From: Candidatus Electrothrix rattekaaiensis
GTDB lineage: Bacteria; Desulfobacterota; Desulfobulbia; Desulfobulbales; Desulfobulbaceae
DNA: 64,000 nucleotides
Direction: 5' to 3'
Assembly: GCA_032595675.1 (NCBI GenBank)
Contig: JAVQMD010000001.1
Location: 1,334,640 to 1,398,639 of the forward strand
The translations under genes and the position numbers were made by a program. The notes below the pieces were generated by a model. That model was given only the letters and a program-made list of their open reading frames with translations. It had not been told where the DNA came from and searched no databases. This document shows, piece by piece, positions 8,803 through 17,086 of the stretch. Positions within the stretch are counted from its first letter, which is position 1; each line of letters opens with the position of its first letter.

Positions 8803-9756
8803 TTACCGGCTCCTTTCGGGCAATTGCCGTAGCTTTTTTTTGAGCAACTCCATTTGCTTGTTATAAGCAGTGAGGCTGGTAAAAACAATTCCCGGTTTTT
8901 TGAGCGGCCCGTTGACCGTAAAGGGGAGACTACCTTTTCGCATCTCTTTTTTCAGCATATTAACCAGTGACGGGCTGGCAACAGAAGTTGCAAATTCCGG
9001 TCTGGGCTGAAAAGAACCTGTTAATTGAATAGGGGAGAGGCGGCAGGGCACAGTTGTGTGCAGACTGCCTTGAAATTCCGCAGCAAACATGGGGGATGTT
9101 ATCTTGCCTTGCCTGAACGATACCGTTTCAGCAGCAAAATAGAGCTCGGTCTCAATGCTGTCAAAGTTCAGCTGCTCCATCCCCAGAACCGGCTCTTGCA
9201 GGCCGATTTCTCCTTGTGCAAAAATAAATTTTCCCTGCAAGGTAGGTGTGTTTTTTTTCAGCTTCCGTGCCCCGGAAAAATTTCCGGATAAGGTGCCGCG
9301 AACAGTTCTTTGATATTCTTGTTGGATAAAGGCCAACTCCTTATTGTCTATTTTGATCTCCTGTATTGCCCCGTCATACTCAAGAGCACTTCGGTCTTTT
9401 GCCAGACCTAAGCGGCCAGCTACTGTTCCGTCAAGGAGATTAAGTTTGTATTTTGCCGTAATGTTTCCTTTTTTCTTCCAGGTCATTAAATCGGGACGTA
9501 GATTCATCGTCTTGACAACAAGCAGTACTTTTTTTTCCTCTTTCCCGATAATGCTGATATTACGTAGCTGTACATTAAAAGGGGGAAGCAGGGCGATCTC
9601 TTCCACAACCCATTGTAGGGTCGGAGTCGTCCTGTTGAGATCTTTTTCAATCCTGGTCTTGAACGCATCAGCAGGAAATTTAGACCAGAGTAGGAAAAAT
9701 ACGACAACTATGGTATAGAGCAGGTATCCTAAAAATTTCAGCAGCTTCATAGCCAT
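8803..9756 (-). CDS. gspN: Type II secretion protein GspN
   Basis: The 317-residue protein has a short N-terminal membrane anchor (LLKFLGYLLYTIVVVFFLL) and a periplasmic beta-rich body, as in the deltaproteobacterial GspN family (an AsmA-like fold). Visible landmarks are LPPFNVQLRNISIIG near the start and repeated strand-forming segments. It sits between gspM and gspC with 3-bp and 1-bp junctions, so translation is probably coupled. Its exact role in secretion is not well defined; in some systems it is dispensable. Identification rests on position, topology and family resemblance. Confidence 0.8.
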   Translation of the reverse strand: MAMKLLKFLGYLLYTIVVVFFLLWSKFPADAFKTRIEKDLNRTTPTLQWVVEEIALLPPFNVQLRNISIIGKEEKKVLLVVKTMNLRPDLMTWKKKGNITAKYKLNLLDGTVAGRLGLAKDRSALEYDGAIQEIKIDNKELAFIQQEYQRTVRGTLSGNFSGARKLKKNTPTLQGKFIFAQGEIGLQEPVLGMEQLNFDSIETELYFAAETVSFRQGKITSPMFAAEFQGSLHTTVPCRLSPIQLTGSFQPRPEFATSVASPSLVNMLKKEMRKGSLPFTVNGPLKKPGIVFTSLTAYNKQMELLKKKLRQLPERSR

Positions 9757-9759
9757 AAC

Positions 9760-10299
9760 CTAGTCACTGATAATTTCGGTTTGGACCAGACTGATGACCT
9801 GCATAATGACATCCAGTGTACCACGGTCTTTCTTGTTTACCTGAATAGAGATACGTTTCAGGGCCACGATATGTTGTGTTGATTCGATCCGTTCCAGAAA
9901 GGCAATCAGGAAGTTGAGGCGAATAGCCTTTAGCTTCATCTCTACCATTATCTGCTGCACAGCACCATCCCCTGATGGATCAGAGGGTTTCATATAGGAT
10001 ATATTGTCCTTAACCAAGGTTTCCGCACATTTTTCTTCGAGAAAGGCAAAGAGACTGAAGTCTGCCGGACGTGCTGCGACCATTTGCTCTAGGCTATTAC
10101 TCCGGAGACTCAGTTGCTTGATTGCATTTTGCATTTCTTGCATTTCCTGCAACCCGCTTTTTTTACTTTTGATTTTCCTTTCCAACTGGTTGCGCTGAGC
10201 AATAAGGGGGGAAAAGGCGAACTGAATGACAACGAAAATACCAAGCACAATGCCCAGGAGCATCAGTGCCTTTTTATCTTTCTGACTTAACGAGGCCAT
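9760..10299 (-). CDS. gspM: Type II secretion protein GspM (PilO-like)
   Basis: The 179-residue bitopic protein has a membrane span at about residues 12-30 (LMLLGIVLGIFVVIQFAF). A coiled coil (QRNQLERKIKSKKSGLQEMQEM) and a small ferredoxin-like periplasmic domain follow. In T2SS the GspL-GspM heterodimer links the ATPase to the pseudopilus. The start codon overlaps the gspL stop by one base, which fits stoichiometric translation. Sequence conservation in this family is low, so the call leans on topology and operon position. Confidence 0.85.
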   Translation of the reverse strand: MASLSQKDKKALMLLGIVLGIFVVIQFAFSPLIAQRNQLERKIKSKKSGLQEMQEMQNAIKQLSLRSNSLEQMVAARPADFSLFAFLEEKCAETLVKDNISYMKPSDPSGDGAVQQIMVEMKLKAIRLNFLIAFLERIESTQHIVALKRISIQVNKKDRGTLDVIMQVISLVQTEIISD

Positions 10300-11834
10300 T
10301 AGGAATTTTCTCCTTCCGCACCAGCAAGCTGCAACTTGATTTCAAAACGAATGCCTTCGTCCGCATTACCCTTGGTTGCGGAAACGATATTTACTTCTGA
10401 ATAACGATCTGACTCGGCCAGGAGGTTTTTGATCGTATTGACATTATTAAAGGCATCTGTTGTTCCTGTTAGTTTTACCGAATCCTGATCAACAATCAAT
10501 CGGGTTACATGGAGGTCAAGAGAGGTCGGAAGACGGGCTGAGATATCATAGAGAACAAAAAGAACCCGCTTTTTTTGACTGAAGATAGGCATGGAAACAG
10601 AGACCGTGTCCATACCTTGCAGCTTGGAACGCATATGCAGCAGGGGATCACCACTTGGATTTATCCTGGGAAAACTTGCCTTGAAGACCTCGACCATTTG
10701 ATCTGAAAGATTATCATGTTTCTTTTCCAGTTGTCGAGCGTCGATAAAGAGGTATCCCAAGGAAAGCAGGAAGAGAGCTCCGACTGTCACAGCGGCCCCG
10801 ACAAGCTGTTTTTTCGAGCGCAGAAGATAATGCGGTGGAGCGAATTCGTTTTTGCGGAAGTTGAAAGCAGCTGTTTTTTTTCTGGATCCGGCCTGCAAGG
10901 CAAGGCTCAGGGGCCGATCAAAGATTTCTGGCTTCCACTGACCGGCAATATTTGCTGACAGGGTGGCGGTATCTGCCTGTATCAGATTAGATCTTTTGAC
11001 AGGTAGCCCGATTTCAACCTCAATTTTTTCCTGAAACCCTTGACCGAGCAGCATGGGGCCAGTCAGGAGGATATAATCCGGTTGCAGATTGAGCGCGAAC
11101 TGATACCTGAAGAGATCCATACTTTGCTCAACAGATTGACATACTCGGCTGACGACCTGCGCCGCTGTATCAGGATCGTCGGTATGAACTTCCCTGCCGT
11201 CAAAAGAAAAAAGGGCTTTGGTGAACACCTCGGCTGGATAGGCAAGGTGTCGCATGCAAATAACTGCACCCTGATGGATCACTGTCATTGTGGCTGCGGA
11301 GAGATCACAGGAAAGGAGCAGAAAATTTTCTGCTTCCCGATCACTTCCAGTTAACCTCTCTGCTAGGACGAAATCTGTCGGACTGATGCGGTCCGGTTCC
11401 AGCCCTTGTTCATGAAAGAGCGAGAGATACTGTGTCAGGGTTTCCTTTTCAAGGGCTGCTGTCATCAGTTGGGTCTTCTCTTCTTCAGAGTTAACCATTG
11501 TTGCACTGGTGGCAATAACCTGTTGGTCAACAGGAAGCAGAAGTTGCTCGTCCAATTCAAAGGGCAGGATCTGCTCGATTTTTTTATTATCGGCAAAGGG
11601 CAGAGTGATATTGCGCAGGCTCAGTTCGGAAAGGGAAAGCCCGATGTCGCAATGTCCCTTTTGCGGCCATTGCAGTTCTTCCAGCAGGAGTGGAAGTTGT
11701 TCAGCCAGCTTGTTTTCCCTATCAAGCCGACAAAAGGCGCAGGAAACCGCTTTTGCCTCTTTTCCGTTTCCGGCAAGAGCAACACCGCTCAGCAGATCAT
11801 CGCTGATATCTATACCGAAAGTGAGTCGAGCCAT
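10299..11834 (-). CDS. gspL: Type II secretion protein GspL (PilM-like)
   Basis: I choose the ATG ending at 11834 (MARLTFGIDISDD); the frame is open to a TTG at 11876 but that start looks worse. The 511-residue protein has a cytoplasmic actin-like domain (GIDISDDLLSGVAL, then PFELDEQLLLP, typical of PilM/GspL). A single membrane span (about residues 340-362) and a periplasmic ferredoxin-like domain follow. GspL recruits GspE to the inner membrane. No strong Shine-Dalgarno is visible. The 155 bp between this start and the gspK stop is the longest gap in the gspH-E stretch, so an internal promoter is possible. Confidence 0.88.
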   Translation of the reverse strand: MARLTFGIDISDDLLSGVALAGNGKEAKAVSCAFCRLDRENKLAEQLPLLLEELQWPQKGHCDIGLSLSELSLRNITLPFADNKKIEQILPFELDEQLLLPVDQQVIATSATMVNSEEEKTQLMTAALEKETLTQYLSLFHEQGLEPDRISPTDFVLAERLTGSDREAENFLLLSCDLSAATMTVIHQGAVICMRHLAYPAEVFTKALFSFDGREVHTDDPDTAAQVVSRVCQSVEQSMDLFRYQFALNLQPDYILLTGPMLLGQGFQEKIEVEIGLPVKRSNLIQADTATLSANIAGQWKPEIFDRPLSLALQAGSRKKTAAFNFRKNEFAPPHYLLRSKKQLVGAAVTVGALFLLSLGYLFIDARQLEKKHDNLSDQMVEVFKASFPRINPSGDPLLHMRSKLQGMDTVSVSMPIFSQKKRVLFVLYDISARLPTSLDLHVTRLIVDQDSVKLTGTTDAFNNVNTIKNLLAESDRYSEVNIVSATKGNADEGIRFEIKLQLAGAEGENS

Positions 11835-11988
11835 TACTACATGTAGCTTTTCAGGAAAGAGTATCCCTGTTCGCAAGACGGGTGCCCATACCTATAATGC
11901 GGGGAAGGGGGGAGAAGGCTGATATAGAGCTGCACAGCTGCGCAACAGGGACGTGCAGGAGATGTTAAGCTGTTTATTGCGCTGTTAT

Positions 11989-13059
11989 TCATTGTATTTT
12001 CCAGTAAAGTAGAGCCTGCTCCTGATTTTCTTTGCGTTGGACAACGCCCTCACCGGTTCGTTGGAGGCCCTTGTCCGTAGCGATGACAGTTATCTTGAAT
12101 AAATTACTTTTTGTAGTTATCAGACTTTCGTCAAAAGTAATGTTTCCTGGAAAACCTGGAACATTTCGGTACCAACTGGCCTCTTTGAGCAGTTCTTTAT
12201 TGTCTTCATCTTCTCTGAAGACCACCAGATCGGCAGCAAGCTCTTCGGTCATATCGTCGTGGAGGGCTTGCAGAACCGGTACGGGAGCAGTATTGATATT
12301 GACCATACCCGGTTGCTCTCCATTGGTCAAACAGGCAATGAGGGTTGAAGAGATATTGTCCTTGTTTTTCAATTCGCTGTAAAGAATTTTTCGGTCCCAT
12401 CCTTTGACGAGCACCAAGTCCTCTATCAGCGATACAGGACCGTTGGTCGGGACATAGGAAGGATCAAGGCTGCTGTAATAGCTTTTTTCCGCCCCGTTTT
12501 CCTCCTGTTCATCATCCGGGTCCAGCCAATCCACCAAGCTGTCCAGCATGATTGCGACTTGGTCTTCATCAATGTCTTCAAGGCCCAGGTTCTCAAGGAG
12601 CAGGAACCGTTTCCAGAGGCTCCGCTGGAGCTTTTCTATATCCTTTTTTTTGTTCTTGCCCTTTTGTTTTTTTTTCCATTCTTTTTTTTCTTTCTCTGTC
12701 CAAAACAAGGCATTGGCCTGTAACCGACCGGATAGGTCGGTGACGGTGATATCCAGCGTACCGGAAAAGAATTGGCTGAGCAAGGCAGAATCAATGGTCC
12801 CCCAGCTGTCGAATTCAGAGTCGGAATCGGAATCCTCTTCGTCCTGCTGCTGATCCGCCAGCAGGGCGGCCCGAGCAATATTCAGCCCGGACAGCAGCAT
12901 AGCGTCCAGACGTACCGCCGTGCTCTGGTTGGCGGCGGCCTGCATCTGCTGATTCACCGAAGTGCTGAGGCGCACCGTAATTGCGACAAGAAAACTGACA
13001 GCCAGCAAGGTCAGGATCAAGGCCATGCCGGAACGATCACGGAGAAGAGACGGAGGCAT
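11989..13059 (-). CDS. gspK: Minor pseudopilin GspK
   Basis: The 356-residue protein starts with a short leader and the class III signal MALILTLLAVSFLVAITVRLS. GspK is the one pseudopilin that lacks Glu at +5 and carries a large alpha-helical insertion. The body contains LSGRLQANALFW, a Lys-rich insert at about residues 120-140, and the GspK landmark VNINTAPVPVLQAL, which belongs to the helical insertion domain. It caps the pseudopilus tip with GspI and GspJ. Its ATG overlaps the last base of gspJ. Confidence 0.93.
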   Translation of the reverse strand: MPPSLLRDRSGMALILTLLAVSFLVAITVRLSTSVNQQMQAAANQSTAVRLDAMLLSGLNIARAALLADQQQDEEDSDSDSEFDSWGTIDSALLSQFFSGTLDITVTDLSGRLQANALFWTEKEKKEWKKKQKGKNKKKDIEKLQRSLWKRFLLLENLGLEDIDEDQVAIMLDSLVDWLDPDDEQEENGAEKSYYSSLDPSYVPTNGPVSLIEDLVLVKGWDRKILYSELKNKDNISSTLIACLTNGEQPGMVNINTAPVPVLQALHDDMTEELAADLVVFREDEDNKELLKEASWYRNVPGFPGNITFDESLITTKSNLFKITVIATDKGLQRTGEGVVQRKENQEQALLYWKIQ

Positions 13060-13757
13060 CAGCTTTCCTCCGGTTTTGCCTGAATCAGACCGGCAGGCAG
13101 GAGGACGGTGGTCTGAAAGGTTATGGTCCGTTCATTTTCTACATCAATCCAGAATTCCAGATGACAGGTCACGGCGGCAGGCAGCCGCCGTTTTGCTTTT
13201 GCCTCTTCGTCATCCTTTTGGACCGTGGTGTCCCAGCTTACCTGTTCTTCACCCAGGTAATCAAAAAAGGTAAAGGTGACAGAGCGTAGCTGATCCGCAA
13301 GAATATAGGCTTCAATTTCGCCGGTTTTTTTGCTGTCTTCTGTCGGTCTCTGCAGAACATCGCTGCGCAGAAGAAGGAGGTGGCCGTTATGGTCTTGATC
13401 GGCTTGTACGACATAGCTGATCCTTCCCAAGCCCGGCTCGTCATTTTCCGGATCAAGGACAAGATGGGCCATAGAGGAAAAGGAGAGCAGAGCGGATTGA
13501 TCGCCGCTCCCGTTCCCTTGTTCACCGATGAATTCCATATCGTTTGTGAGCAGGGCCGAGGTCAGATCCTCGCTGATCCTTTCCATTGCCACCTGGGCCC
13601 GATAGTAGAGCTCACCCTGTTTCAGGGTGACATCAATAGCATTGATGGACCCGGACAGAGAGACCGTAATCATAGACACCACTAGGCCAAGGATCAGCAC
13701 TGCCACCATGATCTCCAGCAAGGTGAAACCGGATTCTTTTGAGCCGGGAGAACTCAT
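13059..13757 (-). CDS. gspJ: Minor pseudopilin GspJ
   Basis: The 232-residue pseudopilin has a leader cut after Gly and the methylated-pilin motif GFTLLEIMVAVLILGLVVSM (about residues 10-29), with Glu at +5. The globular part contains YYRAQVAMERISEDL, typical of GspJ. It overlaps gspI by 4 bp and gspK by 1 bp. Its place between I and K in the H-I-J-K tip complex set supports the subunit assignment. Confidence 0.93.
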   Translation of the reverse strand: MSSPGSKESGFTLLEIMVAVLILGLVVSMITVSLSGSINAIDVTLKQGELYYRAQVAMERISEDLTSALLTNDMEFIGEQGNGSGDQSALLSFSSMAHLVLDPENDEPGLGRISYVVQADQDHNGHLLLLRSDVLQRPTEDSKKTGEIEAYILADQLRSVTFTFFDYLGEEQVSWDTTVQKDDEEAKAKRRLPAAVTCHLEFWIDVENERTITFQTTVLLPAGLIQAKPEES

Positions 13758-14197
13758 TCCGCCTCGGCAGGCTCAATATCCGTCATGATGACCGAACGAA
13801 CTGTGAAGATCTGGTTTTCATCCTCACCGCGACTGACCTCAAGGGTGACAAGCTTGAGCATACCGTCCGTGCCTGCTATGCCGGTTTCATCCTCGCTTAA
13901 CTCCCTGACGTCTGCCTGCCAAGAATAATCTGTGAACTCATCTTCAAATTGGCCTGCGCTATTACTTGCCTGCTCAAATCCGGTAAGTTGCAGTTCGGAA
14001 AGCTTTTCTCGGGCCAGCATAGCAGCGATTGTTTCAAAACGGGAGATTCCAGCGATGGAAATACTCTGTGACTGGGAACCCAGCAGAGAAACAAAGGACA
14101 TGGCGATGATCGCCACGGCAACCATGACTTCGAGCAGGGTGAACCCTGTCTGTGGCGATTTTTTTCGAGGGAAAAATTTTTGAGAAAAAAAGTGCAT
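13754..14197 (-). CDS. gspI: Minor pseudopilin GspI
   Basis: The 147-residue protein has a basic leader (FFPRKKSPQTG) followed by FTLLEVMVAVAIIAMSFVSLL, with the +5 Glu. The globular part includes AAMLAREKLSEL, a recognisable GspI feature. Its size and position between gspH and gspJ are as expected. The start codon lies 10 bp after the gspH stop. Confidence 0.92.
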   Translation of the reverse strand: MHFFSQKFFPRKKSPQTGFTLLEVMVAVAIIAMSFVSLLGSQSQSISIAGISRFETIAAMLAREKLSELQLTGFEQASNSAGQFEDEFTDYSWQADVRELSEDETGIAGTDGMLKLVTLEVSRGEDENQIFTVRSVIMTDIEPAEAE

Positions 14198-14207
14198 TTT
14201 TTGATGA

Positions 14208-14750
14208 CTATCTGCTCACGGTTATCCGGTCATTTTCAAGCGAGACATGACCTTCCAAAATCCTGGCCACACCGAGAAAGGGCGAAAGAATGACGCTGAC
14301 TTGATCTCCGTTGTCGGCTTCAAAATGAATGACCGCTTTTCTGGTATACCCCTTTGTTGTAAAGAGAATCCCTGTATCATCCGTGTCTGCGGATGTTTTG
14401 TCGCCTTGGGTCTCTATTCCTGCCAGGGTGACAGAGTCATCAAGCTTTGCCCGCAAATAGGCCTTGTTTTTCTCTTCTTCCTCTGTCTCAGGCCCAGAAG
14501 TGACAGGCACCGCAAGGAAGGCATTTGCTTCGGCATCAAAGCGAAGGGTAAAAGCAACATGCTGGGCCCGGGCCTCTTGGCCTGCTTGGGTAACCAAGCC
14601 GACAAAGCGCTGGGCTGTTGCGCTGAGTTCGTTGGTATAGAGATTAGCCTGGATTTTAGGAAGAGCAAAAGAGGCTGTCAGGGAGATCAGTACCATGACG
14701 ATGGTCAGTTCAATAAGCGTAAAACCCTCTTTGTTGGTCCTAATGCACAT
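14208..14750 (-). CDS. gspH: Minor pseudopilin GspH
   Basis: The 180-residue pseudopilin has a short leader (MCIRTNKEG) and FTLIELTIVMVLISLTASFALP with Glu at +5. The rest is a beta-rich globular domain (VGLVTQAGQEARAQHVAFTLRFD) matching the GspH/FimT type. Position after gspG and before gspI supports the subunit call. A GC-rich palindromic repeat region separates it from gspG, so the GspG:GspH ratio may be set by the intervening hairpin. Confidence 0.9.
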   Translation of the reverse strand: MCIRTNKEGFTLIELTIVMVLISLTASFALPKIQANLYTNELSATAQRFVGLVTQAGQEARAQHVAFTLRFDAEANAFLAVPVTSGPETEEEEKNKAYLRAKLDDSVTLAGIETQGDKTSADTDDTGILFTTKGYTRKAVIHFEADNGDQVSVILSPFLGVARILEGHVSLENDRITVSR

Positions 14751-14795
14751 CCCGTCTATAATACTCGTCCCATATATTTGTTTCCATGCAGGGTC

Positions 14796-14856
14796 GTAGG
14801 GGCAGGCCCCGTGCCTGCCCGGTACAAAAGCGAACCCAAGGGGGGCACCCCCCTAC
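14796..14856. repeat. Two GC-rich palindromes between gspG and gspH
   Basis: Within the 151-bp gap of the secretion operon, 14796-14822 holds GTAGGGGCAGGC with a complementary GCCTGCCC arm. Further on, 14839-14854 holds AGGGGGG-CA-CCCCCCT, followed by TAC. Both belong to the family of short palindromes seen after other genes here. In the transcript (minus strand) they form hairpins just after gspG and may stabilise or attenuate the mRNA. Confidence 0.75.
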
Positions 14857-14901
14857 ATCGCCTGCCGCAAAAGCATGCCAACGAATTTCCTGTTGAATCC
14901 C

Positions 14902-15372
14902 TTACAGCTCCCAGCTATTGATGTCCGCATCCATTTCTTCGCCACCAGGTTCGTTATCCGGTCCGTAGGACATAAGATCGAAAGGGCCGTGGAGACCTGG
15001 GCTGATGTAGATAAAGTCATTGTCCCAAGGATCTTTTGGGACAGTGGGCTTGTCCAGGTAGCCGCCGTTGCGCCATTTCTTGGCCAGCTGGCCAGATGAA
15101 GGAGGTTCAATTAAGGCCTGTAATCCTTGATCAGTAGTCGGGTATTTGCCATTATCCAATTTGTACATTTTGAGGGCCTGACTCAGTGCTCCGATATCGA
15201 TGCTAGCCTTGGTGCGTCGGGCTTCCTCGGGTCGGTCCATGATCTTGGGTACGATCATCCCTGCAAGAATACCAAGAATGACGATAACCACCATGAGCTC
15301 TATCAGGGTGAAGCCTTTTTCGTTTCGTACCGTTAGTCTATTTTCTTTCTGTTTTCTGATCTTTTTCTTCAA
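14902..15372 (-). CDS. gspG: Major pseudopilin GspG
   Basis: GspG is the main pseudopilus subunit. The signal GFTLIELMVVIVILGILAGM has Glu at +5. The globular domain shows the hallmark KMYKLDNGKYPTTDQGLQAL, PKDPWDNDFIYISPG and YGPDNEPGG, the calcium-binding GspG loop. I choose the TTG ending at 15372, which has AAAAAAGGTGG upstream and gives a 20-residue basic leader and 156 residues in all. The frame stays open to 15429, but no better start is seen. It is the first gene of the secretion operon, so its promoter should lie in the gap to the right. Confidence 0.95.
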   Translation of the reverse strand: MKKKIRKQKENRLTVRNEKGFTLIELMVVIVILGILAGMIVPKIMDRPEEARRTKASIDIGALSQALKMYKLDNGKYPTTDQGLQALIEPPSSGQLAKKWRNGGYLDKPTVPKDPWDNDFIYISPGLHGPFDLMSYGPDNEPGGEEMDADINSWEL

Positions 15373-15815
15373 AGTACCACCTTTTTTCGTCCATCTCACT
15401 GAGATAAAATAGAGACTTTCTGTCTGCACAGCAGAAGAGGAGCGTTATGCGCCTGAGTATAAATGTTGAGAAAAAATATACAGGAAAAAGAACTCGAATG
15501 CCATTCAAATATTTTTTTATGTAGCGGGGGAGGGGAGTTGGGAAATGAATATTTTTCTGTGGTTACATAAATTCTCAGGGAGATTTATCAGGTTATTAGG
15601 GTTTGGATTTATCTTTTGGGGGATTTTTTTTGGTGTATCTGGTAATGCGTCAAAAAAAGAACGGCAAAATGGGGCTGAAAGTTGATAGAGCCCCAGTCCC
15701 GTGAGAATCATCTAGAAGAGCTGTGGCAGGTTGCTCGGAAAGGCGAAACAGAACCAAGCTGGATTGATTTGGGGTTATGAGGAAAGCAAGAATAGTGCGT
15801 GGTTTGGCTCTTTTT
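15373..15815. other. Intergenic region upstream of gspG
   Basis: About 440 bp lie between the gspG start and the exchanger stop. The stretch must hold the promoter of the secretion operon, but I see no convincing -35/-10 pair or operator. The part near 15460-15540 is AT-rich. Two short minus-strand frames in this stretch have low-complexity translations and no family features, and I do not regard them as genes. Confidence 0.5.
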
Positions 15816-16925
15816 TCATCCCCCAAACCAAATCCACAGCACATAGATGACATAAAGGAAAATCAAAATTCCTCCTTCAATCCGACTGAGGGTGCGCTTG
15901 GTATATAATAAAATAAAAAGGATAAAGACTGTTCCCAGCAGGACCAAGGTGGAATTGAACAGATCAGCAGTGCCGACTTCGACAAAGGTTGGGCCGCCGG
16001 TCATCATTCCGATGCCCATGACAATGAGCCACGGCAGTCCCAGACCCACCAAGATATCAAAGATATTGGAACCCACCGCGTTGGCTACCGCCATATCCCC
16101 TCGCCCTTGTCGGGCAACCACAACTGAGGAAATCATATCCGGGGCCGAGGTTCCAGCAGCCAGCAAAGTCAGGGCGACAATAACCGGAGGGATCGCAGTG
16201 GCATCGCCGAAGATAATAACGCTTTTTACCAAAATCCAGCTGATCCCGACAATGACGGCAATGGAGACAAAGAAAACCCGCAAATAGGATTGCTCCACGT
16301 CCCCGGCAAAGATGCCCAGTCCTTTGGTTATCCAGTCATTCATGACGTCCATTATGGAGCGTCGATCTTTCTTTTTACCCTCTTGTTCTTCGCTGATATG
16401 AGGTTTTGGTTTTTCGCTTTTTTCGACTTCGTTCATGGTCTCTTCAGGAAACCAGGAATTCCATTTATAGAGGATAAGCAGGTAGCTTGCGTATAAAATA
16501 AGAAAGGACAGGGCTTCAAACGGATGAATCTGTCCGTCGTAAAAGGTAAAGAGAAGTAAACCAATAGACATCACATAGATCAAGCAATCACGGATGACGA
16601 CAGAAAGGGTGATTTTGGCCGGGCGGGCTAAGGCTGAAGCCCCGGTGATCACCAGGATATTAAAAACCGCAGAACCGACAATGGTGCCGACCCCCACGTC
16701 ACTATGCTCGCCACTCCCTTGAAAAAGGGCGGTCAGGGCAATGGCCAGTTCCGGTGCTGACGATCCCATAGCCATGAGCGAGGCTCCGGCCACATTGTGA
16801 GGGAGGTTGAGCTGGTGGGAGATATGATCAAGGCTGGGGATAAAGTACTCGTCGGTCATGATCGCCAAGATGTAGATGGCGATCAGCATAATCAGGAGGC
16901 AGCCTCCTGCGGTAATGAGGTCCAT
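15816..16925 (-). CDS. CaCA family calcium/cation exchanger
   Basis: The start is set at ATG 16925 (MDLITAGGCL), giving 369 residues; a longer frame exists to 16973 via TTG. The protein has about ten membrane spans in two halves. Each half carries the alpha-repeat of Na+/Ca2+ exchangers: MAMGSSAPELAIALTA in the first and LAAGTSAPDMISSVV with VGSNIFDILVGLG in the second. A charged cytoplasmic loop of about 40 residues (EVEKSEKPKPHISEEQEGKK) separates the halves. It resembles the K+-dependent/YrbG-like branch. Export of Ca2+ against Na+ or H+ is the likely role; ion specificity is not readable from sequence. Confidence 0.88.
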   Translation of the reverse strand: MDLITAGGCLLIMLIAIYILAIMTDEYFIPSLDHISHQLNLPHNVAGASLMAMGSSAPELAIALTALFQGSGEHSDVGVGTIVGSAVFNILVITGASALARPAKITLSVVIRDCLIYVMSIGLLLFTFYDGQIHPFEALSFLILYASYLLILYKWNSWFPEETMNEVEKSEKPKPHISEEQEGKKKDRRSIMDVMNDWITKGLGIFAGDVEQSYLRVFFVSIAVIVGISWILVKSVIIFGDATAIPPVIVALTLLAAGTSAPDMISSVVVARQGRGDMAVANAVGSNIFDILVGLGLPWLIVMGIGMMTGGPTFVEVGTADLFNSTLVLLGTVFILFILLYTKRTLSRIEGGILIFLYVIYVLWIWFGG

Positions 16926-16984
16926 AACTTTCTTCTTTTTTGCAAATAGATCCCCTTTGTCAGGGCGAATCAAGAGGTATATAA

Positions 16985-17012
16985 ACGGGCAGGCACAGGG
17001 GGCCGCTCCTAC
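16985..17012. repeat. GC-rich palindrome (degenerate copy)
   Basis: Read on the minus strand this is GTAGGAGCGGCC followed by a CCTGTGCCTGCCC arm. It closely resembles the copy at 14796-14822. It lies between the glucokinase stop and the exchanger start on the same strand. Confidence 0.55.
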
Positions 17013-17086
17013 GATAAGGAGATAGAAAATTCCTTATTGGAACCATTGTACTTGGAAGGGGAAGGAAAGGTCAACTGCGAAGCTTG

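Noticed and set aside
15517-15853. Two short minus-strand frames upstream of the exchanger stop
   Set aside because: No Shine-Dalgarno, no recognisable motif, and one overlaps the exchanger gene; treated as chance.
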